From contig JAOAHJ010000023.1 in assembly GCA_026415295.1 (NCBI GenBank), forward strand, positions 62,001 through 126,000: DNA of 64,000 nt, written 5' to 3'. The position numbers were made by a program, and so were the translations under genes. The first letter of the stretch is position 1. Every line of letters begins with the position of its first letter. The stretch comes from Spirochaetota bacterium (GTDB taxonomy: Bacteria > Spirochaetota > JAAYUW01 > JAOAHJ01). Shown here piece by piece: positions 1 to 8,641 of the stretch. Below the pieces are notes generated by a model. The model saw only the letters and a program-made list of their open reading frames with translations, searched no databases and had not been told where the DNA came from.

Positions 1-539
1 ATTGTATAAAAGAATTTTATTCTTTCAGCTCTTTTATTATAAAGTGTATCAAGTGTTTCTTCCAATTCTTTAATACATATACCATCATCTTCAAGAGTAA
101 CTCCAATAATATTAGCCTTGTATGAATTAAAAGCACTTAATCCTCCAAGATAAGATGGCCTTTCTGTAATAATTTTATCACCTGGATCAATAAATATTTT
201 TCCTACTATATCTAATGCTTGTTGAGATGCAGAAACTACAAGTAAATTATTAACAGTTAATGGCATTTTCATCTGCTTGCTAATTCTTTCTGTTAATAAT
301 TTTCTAAGTTCACCGTATCCTTCAGTTGCTCCATATTGTAAAATTTTAGCTCCCTCTCTCTCTATTAACTTATTTATGATAGGGATAAGATCATTTACTG
401 GAAAAGTTTCTGGGGCTGGTAATCCACCTGCAAAAGAAATAATTTCAGGTTTTTCTGTTAACTTTAGAAGTTCTCTAATAACAGATTTCTTCATTATCTT
501 CGAAACAGATGAAAAAAATTCATCATAATTAAAGCCCAT
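1..539 (-). CDS. PLP-dependent aminotransferase, class I/II (MocR/LysN-like), 3' end missing
   Basis: Only the first 179 codons are inside the window; the gene runs off the left edge. The reading frame begins at ATG 537-539 (MGFNYDEFFSSVSK) and is preceded on the minus strand by AGGAGTAACTT, a good ribosome binding site lying inside the end of the upstream lytic transglycosylase gene. The visible part has ISFAGGLPAPETFP and QYGATEGYGELRKLL, which are characteristic of fold-type I aminotransferases of the 2-aminoadipate/aromatic (LysN, ARO8-like) group, plus SASQQALDIVGK and DPGDKIITERPSYLG of the cofactor-binding domain. The catalytic lysine would lie beyond the edge, so the substrate cannot be judged. 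Only 3 bases separate it from the upstream gene, so the two are probably cotranscribed. Confidence 0.85.
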   Translation of the reverse strand, partial: MGFNYDEFFSSVSKIMKKSVIRELLKLTEKPEIISFAGGLPAPETFPVNDLIPIINKLIEREGAKILQYGATEGYGELRKLLTERISKQMKMPLTVNNLLVVSASQQALDIVGKIFIDPGDKIITERPSYLGGLSAFNSYKANIIGVTLEDDGICIKELEETLDTLYNKRAERIKFFYT

Positions 540-542
540 AAG

Positions 543-1577
543 TTACTCCTTAATAGATTTTTTTAAAAAACTCTTAAGTCCTAAATTAATGTTTCTGCTT
601 GCCAATTTAAAGATATTTTTCTCGTTTAAGCTTCTTTTTGGGAAATAAACAGAAATTAATTCAAAGTTTGAAAAAAAGTTAGACTCTCTTTGAATCTCTG
701 AGTTTATAATAGAATATTCTAAGACCAAAGTAGTCCCCTCAGGTATATAATAAGATTTTAAATGTGGATTAAACTCTTTTATATATTCTATTATTTTAAT
801 ATTATTTTTCAACTCTTTTTTTAAATCCAAAAATTTTTTTGATTTGTAAACAACATATAAACTATCAGATTCTACAATTGATTCTATTAACTTTGAATTA
901 TTTCTTGCCCACATAATCAATCCATAAAATTTTGGAACATACTCTTTTGTTTCTTTAGGAATAAAATTTTTATCAGCTAACTCCCAAAAATTTTTACTAT
1001 TACCAGTTTTTATAGCAACATTTAATCTACCATGCCCACAATTATATGCTGCTAAAGCAAGATCTAAGTTCCCTTTATAATAATTATACAAATATTTAAA
1101 ATGTTTTGTAAACCCATAAGTCGAAGAAATTAAATTTTTTCTTTCATCAATATATTGATTGTTATTCAAACCTAGCAAAAGTCCAGTATATTCCATAAAT
1201 TGCCACAAACCTGAAGCTCTAGCAGAGCTTAAAGCATGAGATTTAAATTCTGATTCAATGTATGATAAATATATAAACTCAGAAGAAAAACCTCTATCTA
1301 CTAAAATATCAGAAACTATATTATAATAAATGCTAAAACTTTTTAACCTTTTAATAAAATATTCTTTATATTCATTTTCAAATTTTTTATAATATTTTCT
1401 AATTTCATTATTATTTTCATCAAAATTTATTTTTATAAAAGTATCATTTTTATAATCATAATTAAAATTCAGCAAATTGAAATAATCATGGGATTTATTT
1501 ATATAATAAACATAGTATAATGTAATTATAAGTAGAAGTATTAAAAACAAAAGAAAAAATACCTTTATTTTTCTCAT
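543..1577 (-). CDS. Membrane-anchored lytic transglycosylase (SLT / MltD-like)
   Basis: A 344-aa protein with one N-terminal hydrophobic segment (about residues 5-26), best read as an inner-membrane anchor or uncleaved signal; no lipobox cysteine is seen. The SLT goose-type lysozyme domain spans about residues 90-200. The catalytic glutamate is in YIESEF (about E108), followed by SGLWQFM (122-128) and AAYNCGHGRL (176-185), all family hallmarks. Such enzymes cleave the MurNAc-GlcNAc bond of peptidoglycan with formation of 1,6-anhydroMurNAc. The C-terminal 120 residues contain no clear LysM repeat. The start is ATG with AAAGGATTAAG upstream. Peptidoglycan remodelling in the periplasm is the likely role; a link to flagellar assembly is possible but not shown. 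Confidence 0.88.
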   Translation of the reverse strand: MRKIKVFFLLFLILLLIITLYYVYYINKSHDYFNLLNFNYDYKNDTFIKINFDENNNEIRKYYKKFENEYKEYFIKRLKSFSIYYNIVSDILVDRGFSSEFIYLSYIESEFKSHALSSARASGLWQFMEYTGLLLGLNNNQYIDERKNLISSTYGFTKHFKYLYNYYKGNLDLALAAYNCGHGRLNVAIKTGNSKNFWELADKNFIPKETKEYVPKFYGLIMWARNNSKLIESIVESDSLYVVYKSKKFLDLKKELKNNIKIIEYIKEFNPHLKSYYIPEGTTLVLEYSIINSEIQRESNFFSNFELISVYFPKRSLNEKNIFKLASRNINLGLKSFLKKSIKE

Positions 1578-1715
1578 CTTAATCCTTTTTTTTTTAATTT
1601 GACAAACTTATTAATTATTGCAATTATTTTTTTTTTAAATATAATTTAATCAAAATATTAATAAATAATAATTTAAAATTAATAACTAATTTATATTTGC
1701 TTAATTGGAGGTAAA

Positions 1716-2573
1716 ATGGATATAAGAAATATGAAACTTGAAAGTGGATGGTATCCAAAAGATAGTATTTCCATTAAAGAAAAATTTAAACAACTTGAAT
1801 TAAATTATAAAAAATTAAAATTTGATTTTAAAGAAAAAAATAAAAATATAAACCTTTCTATTCTTCCTCATGCTGGATGGTTCTTCACTGAAGATTTAAT
1901 ATTTAATAATTTAAAATTAATTTCTGAACTAAATCCACAAATTGATGTTATAATTATAATTGGTGGACACCAAGATGATATGGGGGTTCCCATAATCTTA
2001 AATTATAAATATCTTTCAACCCCCCTTGGCAATATTGAATGTTTAACAGAATTAATTGATAAAATTAAAGTAACATTTAATATGAAAGATGAAAATGATT
2101 ATATGTTTGATAACACTATTGAGATTTTTTTACCATTTATTAAATATTTGTTCCCAAATTCAAAAATTGTATCATATTATCCATTAGCTAATGAAAAAGC
2201 TTTTCTTATTTCAGACTATATCTACAATGAATTAAATAATAATAGATTAAACTTTATTGCAATTGGCTCTGCAGATCTTACTCATTATGGACCAAATTAT
2301 GGTTTTTCTCCTGCTGGAGTTGGACCTAAATCTTTTGAATGGGCAAAAGAAAATGATTTTAAGTTAATTAATTATTGTTTAAAACTTGATTTAGAATCTA
2401 TTTTAGCAAATTATAAAGAAATGAAGTTTACATGTTCTCCTAACTCTATAATTTCAATAATTAACTTTGCAAAACTCTTAAATAAAAATGAAGGATTTTT
2501 GATAGAATATTCAAACTCCTATTTAAAAATGAAATCATCTTCATTTGTAGGTTATGCATCAATTGTTTTCTAA
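1716..2573 (+). CDS. MEMO1/AmmeMemoRadiSam system protein B family
   Basis: A 285-aa protein of the Memo family, related in fold to extradiol dioxygenases. The residues that bind metal in human MEMO1 appear to be present: His in PHAGW (H52), His in GGHQD (H85), His in ADLTHYG (H190) and Cys in KFTCSPNS (C240). Bacterial members are often encoded with AMMECR1 and a radical SAM protein (the AmmeMemoRadiSam set); neither partner is in this neighbourhood, so it may act alone here or the partners may lie elsewhere. The start is ATG 1716 with TTGGAGGTAAA immediately upstream. It is the first gene of a plus-strand group with the tRNA methyltransferase and two MutS-like genes, although a promoter sequence precedes the next gene. 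The biochemical role of bacterial Memo proteins is not settled. Confidence 0.85.
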   Translation: MDIRNMKLESGWYPKDSISIKEKFKQLELNYKKLKFDFKEKNKNINLSILPHAGWFFTEDLIFNNLKLISELNPQIDVIIIIGGHQDDMGVPIILNYKYLSTPLGNIECLTELIDKIKVTFNMKDENDYMFDNTIEIFLPFIKYLFPNSKIVSYYPLANEKAFLISDYIYNELNNNRLNFIAIGSADLTHYGPNYGFSPAGVGPKSFEWAKENDFKLINYCLKLDLESILANYKEMKFTCSPNSIISIINFAKLLNKNEGFLIEYSNSYLKMKSSSFVGYASIVF

Positions 2574-2620
2574 TATTAATTTTTTAAATACAAAAGTATT
2601 TTATTAAAAATAATAATAAT

Positions 2621-2648
2621 TTGACATTTAATTAAATTTTTATAAAAT
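2621..2648 (+). promoter_or_regulatory. sigma-70-type promoter for trmI
   Basis: TTGACA at 2621-2626, a 16-base spacer and TAAAAT at 2643-2648 match the vegetative consensus well. Transcription would begin around 2655, leaving a leader of only about a dozen bases before the ATG at 2667. This fits the absence of a clear Shine-Dalgarno sequence there. Predicted by eye only. Confidence 0.5.
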
Positions 2649-2666
2649 TTCAAAAAAATATCTTCT

Positions 2667-3437
2667 ATGAACAATATAGATCCAAATGAATTTATTTATC
2701 TTTATAATTCTGAGAATGCAAATTATTTTTTAAAATATATTCCAGGCTTGAACTTCACATGTCATAAAGGAAATTTTATTTTCCCTGAAAATTTAAAATG
2801 GGGCGAAATAATAACAACTAACAAAGGGTACAAATTTTTTGTATTAAAGCCTGGAATAATTGAATTTTCAATGAAAGTTAAGAGAAAAAATACTATAATT
2901 TATCCTAAAGAAGCATCAAGAATCATTTTTGAACTGTCAATATTTCCAGGCAAACAAGTTGTTGAAATAGGCACCGGCTCAGGAGCTTTTACTTACATTC
3001 TTTCAAAATATGTAGGCAAAGAAGGAATGGTCTACACTTATGAAAAAGATAAAGAATTTTTAGAAAATGCTATTAATAATTTAAAAAAATATGATTTAGA
3101 TTTTAATAATATTATTTTTCATAATACTGATGCTTCAAAAGAACAAATTATTGAAAAAAACATTGATGCTGTTTTTGTTGACATTCCTGAACCATGGACA
3201 GTTGTAGAGAATGTTTACAATTGTTTAAAACCTGGATGCCCTGCTGGTTTTCTCAGTCCTTGTATTGAGCAAGTCCAAAAATGTGTAGAGAAAATGTATG
3301 AAATTGGATTTAGAAATATTAAAACTTTAGAACTTTTCGAAAGATACTTAAGAGTAAAAAAAGATATGACAAGACCCCTTGAACATATGATTGGACACAC
3401 AGCATATTTATATTTTGGATATAAAATTACTATTTAA
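2667..3437 (+). CDS. trmI: tRNA (adenine-N1)-methyltransferase, TrmI type
   Basis: A 256-aa SAM-dependent class I methyltransferase of the TrmI/Gcd14 family, which makes m1A58 in the T-loop of tRNA. The N-terminal small beta-barrel region (about 35-75) is followed by motif I VVEIGTGSGAFTY (98-110), then YTYEKDKEF for the SAM ribose-binding acidic residue and VFVDIPEPW (169-177), which corresponds to the family's catalytic DxPxPW segment. Length is normal for bacterial and archaeal TrmI. m1A58 by TrmI occurs in archaea, actinobacteria and many thermophilic bacteria, and is absent from E. coli. The start ATG lacks a Shine-Dalgarno sequence, but a promoter sits just upstream. It ends 9 bases before the first MutS-like gene, so cotranscription is likely. 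Confidence 0.88.
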   Translation: MNNIDPNEFIYLYNSENANYFLKYIPGLNFTCHKGNFIFPENLKWGEIITTNKGYKFFVLKPGIIEFSMKVKRKNTIIYPKEASRIIFELSIFPGKQVVEIGTGSGAFTYILSKYVGKEGMVYTYEKDKEFLENAINNLKKYDLDFNNIIFHNTDASKEQIIEKNIDAVFVDIPEPWTVVENVYNCLKPGCPAGFLSPCIEQVQKCVEKMYEIGFRNIKTLELFERYLRVKKDMTRPLEHMIGHTAYLYFGYKITI

Positions 3438-3446
3438 TTAAGTCAC

Positions 3447-4994
3447 ATGCCTTTAAGTTTATTAAATTTAGACAGAGAACCAACCTATTTAAATTATTCT
3501 AAAGAAACTATAAAAGATTTAATGCTTGATAAAACATTTGAAAACATAATTTATGATAAAAAATATGAATATATTAAGGAGTACTATTTTAAACCTTTAA
3601 ATGATTTAGAATATATTGAATACAGAAAGAATATTTTTAGTGATATAATTAGGTTAAAATTAAAAGAAAAAATTATAAAATTTAATGTAAATATAGAAAA
3701 AAGTTTAAGCTATTTTAATTTTAGTCAAAATCTTCATTACAATAATTTCAAAAAAATATTTTTTTTAAAATCAGCTTTAATATATTGCAATGAAATTATT
3801 GAGTTTGCTAATTATATTAATAATTTCGAATTTAACTCCATAGGTTTAATCAATTTAAAAAATTATTTAAACAACTATATAGAAAATGAAGGCTTTAAAA
3901 AGTTTTCAAAATATGCTTTTGATCTAGAAAATGAAATTAAAAGTATTAAATTTATACTTATTATTGATTATGGAAAAATCACTGTTAAAAAATATAAAAG
4001 TTATCCTCCTTATAAGGATAAAATTTTTAAAACATTTAATAATTTTATTTGTAAAGATAACAATATTTCTGAAATTAAAATCCTTGGTGATAATTTTATC
4101 TTAACAAATACAAATGTTAACCATATTGAAGAAAATATCTTAAAATTAGTATTTAAATTGTACCCCCAAATTTTTAGCAAGCTAAATAATTTTTCTGAAA
4201 ATTATTTTAACTTTTTTGACTCAACTCTGATAAATATTTCACAAGAAATTCCTTTTTATTATTTATATATTGAAATCATTGAAAAACTTAAAAATAAAAA
4301 TCTATCTTTTTCAATCCCTGAATTGAACAAAAAAAACAAAATTGAAAAGATTATAAATTCATTTGATATTAATTTAGCTATTAATTCAATAAATAAAGAA
4401 AATAAAATTGTTTTAAATAGTTATTATTTAGAAAATAATAAAAATGTTATTTTAATTTCAGGTCAAAATGGCAGTGGTAAAACTACCTTTGCCAGAATGA
4501 TTGGACAAGTCCATTATCTTGCATCTCTAGGCTTACCTGTTCCTGGGGAATATGCATATATATTTATTCCAGATTCTATATATACCCATTTTGAAAAAGA
4601 AGAAAATGTAATCGATATTAAAAGTAAACTTGAAAATGATTTATATAGAACTAAAGATATTATATGTAAATTATCAAATAAAAGTTTAATTATATTAAAT
4701 GAAATATTTTCATCAACTACATATTTTGATGCTCAAATTCTAATAAATAAAATATTAAATATTTTAGATAAAATTGATTGTGTTTCTATCTGGGTATCTT
4801 TTGTTATAAATCCTTTTATTTACAATCAAAAAGTAATAAGCATGGTTTCTCAAGTTAATGAAAGCAATCCCGGAATTAAAACATTTAAAATTATTATTAA
4901 TGAACCAAAAGAAAAAGCATATGCTAATTTTATAACTAAAAATTATAATTTAACTTTTGAAGATATTCTTAAAAGATTTAATAGCAAAATATGA
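3447..4994 (+). CDS. MutS-related ATPase, first of a tandem pair
   Basis: A 515-aa protein with the MutS core and ATPase region but no N-terminal mismatch-recognition domain and no Smr domain, so it is not MutS or MutS2 proper. Walker A is GQNGSGKTT (about 339-347), and THFEKEENVIDIKSKLEND matches the segment after Walker A that MutS-like families conserve. The Walker B region reads ILNEIFSSTT (about 416-425), with Asn where MutS has Asp. The C-terminal block ISMVSQVNES...KTFKI...KAYANFITKNYNLTFEDIL is shared with stand-alone MutS-like proteins. The position of the switch histidine is SFVINPF, without His. The next gene overlaps by 4 bases, so a heteromeric complex is plausible. The DNA substrate is unknown. 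Confidence 0.8.
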   Translation: MPLSLLNLDREPTYLNYSKETIKDLMLDKTFENIIYDKKYEYIKEYYFKPLNDLEYIEYRKNIFSDIIRLKLKEKIIKFNVNIEKSLSYFNFSQNLHYNNFKKIFFLKSALIYCNEIIEFANYINNFEFNSIGLINLKNYLNNYIENEGFKKFSKYAFDLENEIKSIKFILIIDYGKITVKKYKSYPPYKDKIFKTFNNFICKDNNISEIKILGDNFILTNTNVNHIEENILKLVFKLYPQIFSKLNNFSENYFNFFDSTLINISQEIPFYYLYIEIIEKLKNKNLSFSIPELNKKNKIEKIINSFDINLAINSINKENKIVLNSYYLENNKNVILISGQNGSGKTTFARMIGQVHYLASLGLPVPGEYAYIFIPDSIYTHFEKEENVIDIKSKLENDLYRTKDIICKLSNKSLIILNEIFSSTTYFDAQILINKILNILDKIDCVSIWVSFVINPFIYNQKVISMVSQVNESNPGIKTFKIIINEPKEKAYANFITKNYNLTFEDILKRFNSKI

Positions 4995-6511
4995 AAATAA
5001 GACTTTTATTTAAAGAAAAAGATTTCATTGAAAAATTTTTTTATAATTTAAATGACTTAAAACTTTCAGAAAAAATAAATGATGTTTCTTTGGAAAGACT
5101 AAAAGATTTAGGATTAGAAATTGTTTTATCATATATGAGTAAAAATGATAAAACAATTTATGAAGTATCTAAATTCTTATTCTGCAATATAAAAACTAAT
5201 GTTGAGACAATTAGATATAGACAAGAAATATTAAAAGACATTATAGTAAATAGAGAATTGATAAGAAAAATTTATGACATTACTTTTAAAGTAAAAGAAG
5301 AAAAAATAAAAAATTGGTTAGGAATTTTTGGAATAAAAACACCGTCAAATATCGTATATAATTCAAGGGAACTTTTACAAATATTTATTTTATATTTAGA
5401 AAAACTAAGAGATATTGCAAAAGAAAATATTAATAAATTTAAATCTTCTGGATTAAAAAATTTTTTTACTATGTTATTGGAAAATTTTAGTGACTCAAAT
5501 TTACTTGAATTAAAGCAAATGTTAAATAATTTAAAATTTGAAAAAGGATTATGTGCCTCTGCAAAAATTATAGAAAATATTGATCTTTTTAATTATGAAT
5601 TAGTTTATCTTGAAGAAAATATGAATTTTAATATACTAAAACAGAAAAACAGTTTTTATTTTAAAATAAATCCAAAAGATGAAGCTGGAGCTAAAATAGT
5701 TGAAAGCATAAAAAATACAATATTGAAAGATATTGCTAATATACTATACAATGCATCATTAAATATCGAATTATTTTTTAATAAACTTCAAATAGAATTA
5801 TCTTTCTATATAGGAGCATTAAATCTAATTGAATTTCTCGAACAAAATAATTATTACTATTGTTTTCCTGATCCATTAAACAGTATTTCAAATAAAATTG
5901 AATTCGAAGATCTATTTGATCTGAGTCTTTTTTTAGTAACTAAAACAAAATTAGTTGCTAATTCATTTAAATCTGATAATAAAAACATATTTATAATTTC
6001 AGGTGCTAACAAAGGAGGTAAAACTACTTTTTTAAGAAGCATAGGTATAGCTCAAATCCTTATGCAATCTGGGCTTATTGTGCCGGCTAAGTTATTTAAA
6101 AGTAATATTTATTCAGATATATTAACCCATTTTAAAAAAGAAGAAGATAAAAACCTTACTAAAGGTAAATTCGAAGAAGAAGTTTGCAGAATAAATAATA
6201 TTATATCTAATCTTAAATGTCCTTCTTTACTTTTATTTAACGAATCATTTTCATCGACAAATGAAATGGAAGCTTCTGAAATAGCTTACAATATAATTTT
6301 AGCTTTGTCTCATTTAAATAACACCATATTTTATGTAACACATCTTCATTCTCTACCAACAATGTTAATAGATAACAACAGAACATGTTTTTTAATTGCA
6401 GAAATTTTGAACAACAAGAAAAGAACTTATAAAATAATAGAAGGAGCTCCTTCTAAAACTTCTTATGCTATTGATCTACTTGAAAATATTTTCAAATCTT
6501 TACTTAATTAA
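4991..6511 (+). CDS. MutS-related ATPase, second of a tandem pair
   Basis: A 506-aa paralogue of the preceding protein, with its ATG inside an ATGA overlap, indicating translational coupling. Walker A is GANKGGKTTFLRS (about 338-350), then THFKKEEDKNLTKGKFEEEV, then Walker B LLLFNESFSST (about 413-423), again with Asn replacing the first acidic residue. Unlike its neighbour it keeps a histidine in YVTHLHSLP, as in canonical MutS. The N-terminal half is predicted helical, has the lever/core character of MutS domains III-IV, and lacks the mismatch-binding Phe-x-Glu motif. Together the pair looks like an asymmetric two-subunit DNA-binding ATPase rather than a mismatch sensor; this is inference from the motifs. 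Confidence 0.8.
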   Translation: MKIRLLFKEKDFIEKFFYNLNDLKLSEKINDVSLERLKDLGLEIVLSYMSKNDKTIYEVSKFLFCNIKTNVETIRYRQEILKDIIVNRELIRKIYDITFKVKEEKIKNWLGIFGIKTPSNIVYNSRELLQIFILYLEKLRDIAKENINKFKSSGLKNFFTMLLENFSDSNLLELKQMLNNLKFEKGLCASAKIIENIDLFNYELVYLEENMNFNILKQKNSFYFKINPKDEAGAKIVESIKNTILKDIANILYNASLNIELFFNKLQIELSFYIGALNLIEFLEQNNYYYCFPDPLNSISNKIEFEDLFDLSLFLVTKTKLVANSFKSDNKNIFIISGANKGGKTTFLRSIGIAQILMQSGLIVPAKLFKSNIYSDILTHFKKEEDKNLTKGKFEEEVCRINNIISNLKCPSLLLFNESFSSTNEMEASEIAYNIILALSHLNNTIFYVTHLHSLPTMLIDNNRTCFLIAEILNNKKRTYKIIEGAPSKTSYAIDLLENIFKSLLN

Positions 6512-6553
6512 AAAATCTAGTATATTTGCAAGATAAATCTTCTTTAATAAATA

Positions 6554-7027
6554 TTATTTTCTTTCTTTAATATTTAAACCAAATTCTCCAGTGTATTCTT
6601 CTTTTGCACCCCAAACAAAAATATATACTTTATCCCCTTCTGCTTTAACAACAGCAGCTGGTTTATTCTTATCTTGAGGAGTATATCCACCATCTCCTAA
6701 AGTTTTCGAAGTATTTGGTTCAGTATATATTTCCTTTGGATAAGCTGTATCTTTTGTTTCACCTTTTCTAACCTGAAACCAGAGAGCTTTTAATGTAAAA
6801 TCTGAATTATAAGAATCATAAAGCCATATTTCGTAAGTTTTACCTTTTACAGCATCAAAGAAGAATAAAAATTCTCCACCTTTCTCCATTTTAAATTTCA
6901 ATAATTTACCAATTTCTACTTTTTGAGCAGAAGTTCTACTTTGAGCTAATGTAGAAATTGAACTAAAAATAGTTAAAAGAGCAAACAAAAGTACAAAAAT
7001 GGTTAAAAATAATTTTAATTTTTTCAT
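6554..7027 (-). CDS. Secreted 157-aa protein sharing a domain with the adjacent YfcC transporter
   Basis: I do not recognise a named family. The protein has a classical signal peptide (Lys-rich start, hydrophobic core about 5-26, probable cleavage after STLAQ) and a single beta-rich domain of about 115 residues. That domain is clearly homologous to the extra C-terminus of the transporter at 8642-10567. Shared blocks include KTYEIWLYDSYNS / KTYEIYLIDSFNN, FTLKALWF / FTLKAIYF, EIYTEP / DIYTEP, GGYTP, KPAA, and YTGEFGLNIKE / YSGTFGLMIKE. The pattern of a chain of beta strands with GKTYEI weakly recalls pre-peptidase C-terminal-like sandwiches. GGAGG lies upstream of the ATG. It is divergent from the cyanophycinase gene, so it likely belongs to the same functional unit, perhaps as a periplasmic ligand or polymer-binding protein. 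Confidence 0.75.
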   Translation of the reverse strand: MKKLKLFLTIFVLLFALLTIFSSISTLAQSRTSAQKVEIGKLLKFKMEKGGEFLFFFDAVKGKTYEIWLYDSYNSDFTLKALWFQVRKGETKDTAYPKEIYTEPNTSKTLGDGGYTPQDKNKPAAVVKAEGDKVYIFVWGAKEEYTGEFGLNIKERK

Positions 7028-7273
7028 AATAACACTCCTCCAAAATATTTTTAATAACTATCTATAACTACTATAATATATATAAAAAATATTTCAATAT
7101 TTTTTATTTTTTATTAATAAATTTTAAAAATCAAATTTTATTATTTTTTTTTTTATTATTATTATATTATTTTTATTTTATATTATTGATTATTTGTTAA
7201 ATTTTGTTAATATTTTTATAAGTTGATAGTTTTCTCAAATAAAAAAATATTAATAAATTTTTGGGAGGAAATA

Positions 7274-8614
7274 ATGAAAAAAAAACAGTTTCTTTTTACT
7301 ATACTGATTATAACTTTTATTTTTATTATTTCATGTAAAATGCCTCAATCATCATTTAAAATCACTTATGGCGAAAATAAAGGATCTCTTGTTATTATTG
7401 GTGGTGCATTAAAATCTACTAACAAAAGTGTGTATAACAAAATTATTGAACTAGGTGGAGGTATTTTTAAAGCTAAAGTAGCTATTTTCCCTACTGGTTC
7501 AGGCAATCCAGCAGACTCAGGTTCATATTACAAGTCTGTTTTTATGAATTATGGAATACCAAGAGAAAACATATGGGTTGTTCCTCTTGCAAAAAAAGAT
7601 GATCCTTTAACAACAGAGATTAATGAAAAAAACTGGGCTGAAAATGCAAAACCTGAAAATGCTATTAAAATAGCAAATAAATTAAAAAAATACAATATTA
7701 TTTTTTTTACGGGTGGGGATCAAATTAGAATTAGAGATTTATTAATGGATAGAGCTGATGGTAAATATGTTGATAATGCTATCTTAAAAGCAATAAGAGA
7801 AATCTACAAAAAAGGTGGTGTTATTGCAGGAACTTCAGCAGGAGCTGCAATTATGACAAGCCCAATGATAGGTGGTGGAAATAGTCTTGGAGCTATGCTA
7901 CAAGGTTTTACCTCTATTGATAATTATGATATACCAGATGATCAAAGAGTATTTATTACAGATGGACCTGGTTTTTTACAGAAACCTGAAATTGCTATCG
8001 ATCAACATGCTATAAAAAGAGGCAGATTTGGAAGATTAATTGTTTCAATGATAGCAAATAACCAAAAACTAGGATTTGCAGTGGATGAAAATACCGCTTT
8101 AATTATAAGAGGTAACATAGCTGAGGTTGCTGGAGAATCAGGAGTTTTAATTATTGACCTTTCTGAAGCTAGTTATTCAAATAGTTTTCCTCTATCAGCT
8201 AAAAATATTAAAATATCTTATATAGAAGAATTAGATATATATGATTATGTAAATAAAAAACTAATTAAAAAAGCTTATTACAAAACATTACCAACCAAAA
8301 ATAATGAATATTATACTCATCTTACAAATATTTCTGCTGCAATTTTAGAAGCTGATGTTATTAAAAGACTTTTAATAGAAGATTTAGTTGATCATGCAAA
8401 TAATGATTTTGTTATTGCAATTGCTTTTGATGGCCTTGGAAAATTAAAAGGAATAAAGCCAGGAACTGGCGTTAAATTAATATTTAGAAAAGGTTCTGAT
8501 ACAAACGGATGGGGTGGAAGAGACCTTATATCTGGTGAATGGAAGACTTCTGTATTTAATGTTTACCTTGATATTGAACCCACTCAAGTTTCAATAAAAG
8601 GTGTTAATCAATAA
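7274..8614 (+). CDS. Lipoprotein cyanophycinase-like serine peptidase (S51)
   Basis: A 446-aa protein with a lipoprotein signal: MKKKQ, a hydrophobic core and FIISC as lipobox, so it should be exported and lipidated. I place the start at ATG 7274, preceded by GGGAGGAAATA; a longer in-frame start at 7223 would put a non-signal extension in front. The peptidase S51 core shows GSLVIIGGALKS, KVAIFPTGSG, IIFFTGGDQ and GVIAGTSAGAAIM, the last containing the nucleophile serine (about residue 188). Cyanophycinases cut the multi-L-arginyl-poly-L-aspartate polymer to beta-Asp-Arg dipeptides; extracellular forms exist in heterotrophs. The C-terminal 130 residues extend past the S51 core. A transporter gene starts 27 bases downstream, so hydrolysis and import of product are probably linked. 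Activity on other beta-aspartyl peptides is possible. Confidence 0.85.
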   Translation: MKKKQFLFTILIITFIFIISCKMPQSSFKITYGENKGSLVIIGGALKSTNKSVYNKIIELGGGIFKAKVAIFPTGSGNPADSGSYYKSVFMNYGIPRENIWVVPLAKKDDPLTTEINEKNWAENAKPENAIKIANKLKKYNIIFFTGGDQIRIRDLLMDRADGKYVDNAILKAIREIYKKGGVIAGTSAGAAIMTSPMIGGGNSLGAMLQGFTSIDNYDIPDDQRVFITDGPGFLQKPEIAIDQHAIKRGRFGRLIVSMIANNQKLGFAVDENTALIIRGNIAEVAGESGVLIIDLSEASYSNSFPLSAKNIKISYIEELDIYDYVNKKLIKKAYYKTLPTKNNEYYTHLTNISAAILEADVIKRLLIEDLVDHANNDFVIAIAFDGLGKLKGIKPGTGVKLIFRKGSDTNGWGGRDLISGEWKTSVFNVYLDIEPTQVSIKGVNQ

Positions 8615-8641
8615 AAATAAAATATTTTAAAGGAGTATATT

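Noticed and set aside
7223-7273. Longer cyanophycinase start at 7223
   Set aside because: The upstream extension lacks a ribosome site, whereas ATG 7274 follows GGGAGGAAATA and begins a proper lipoprotein signal.
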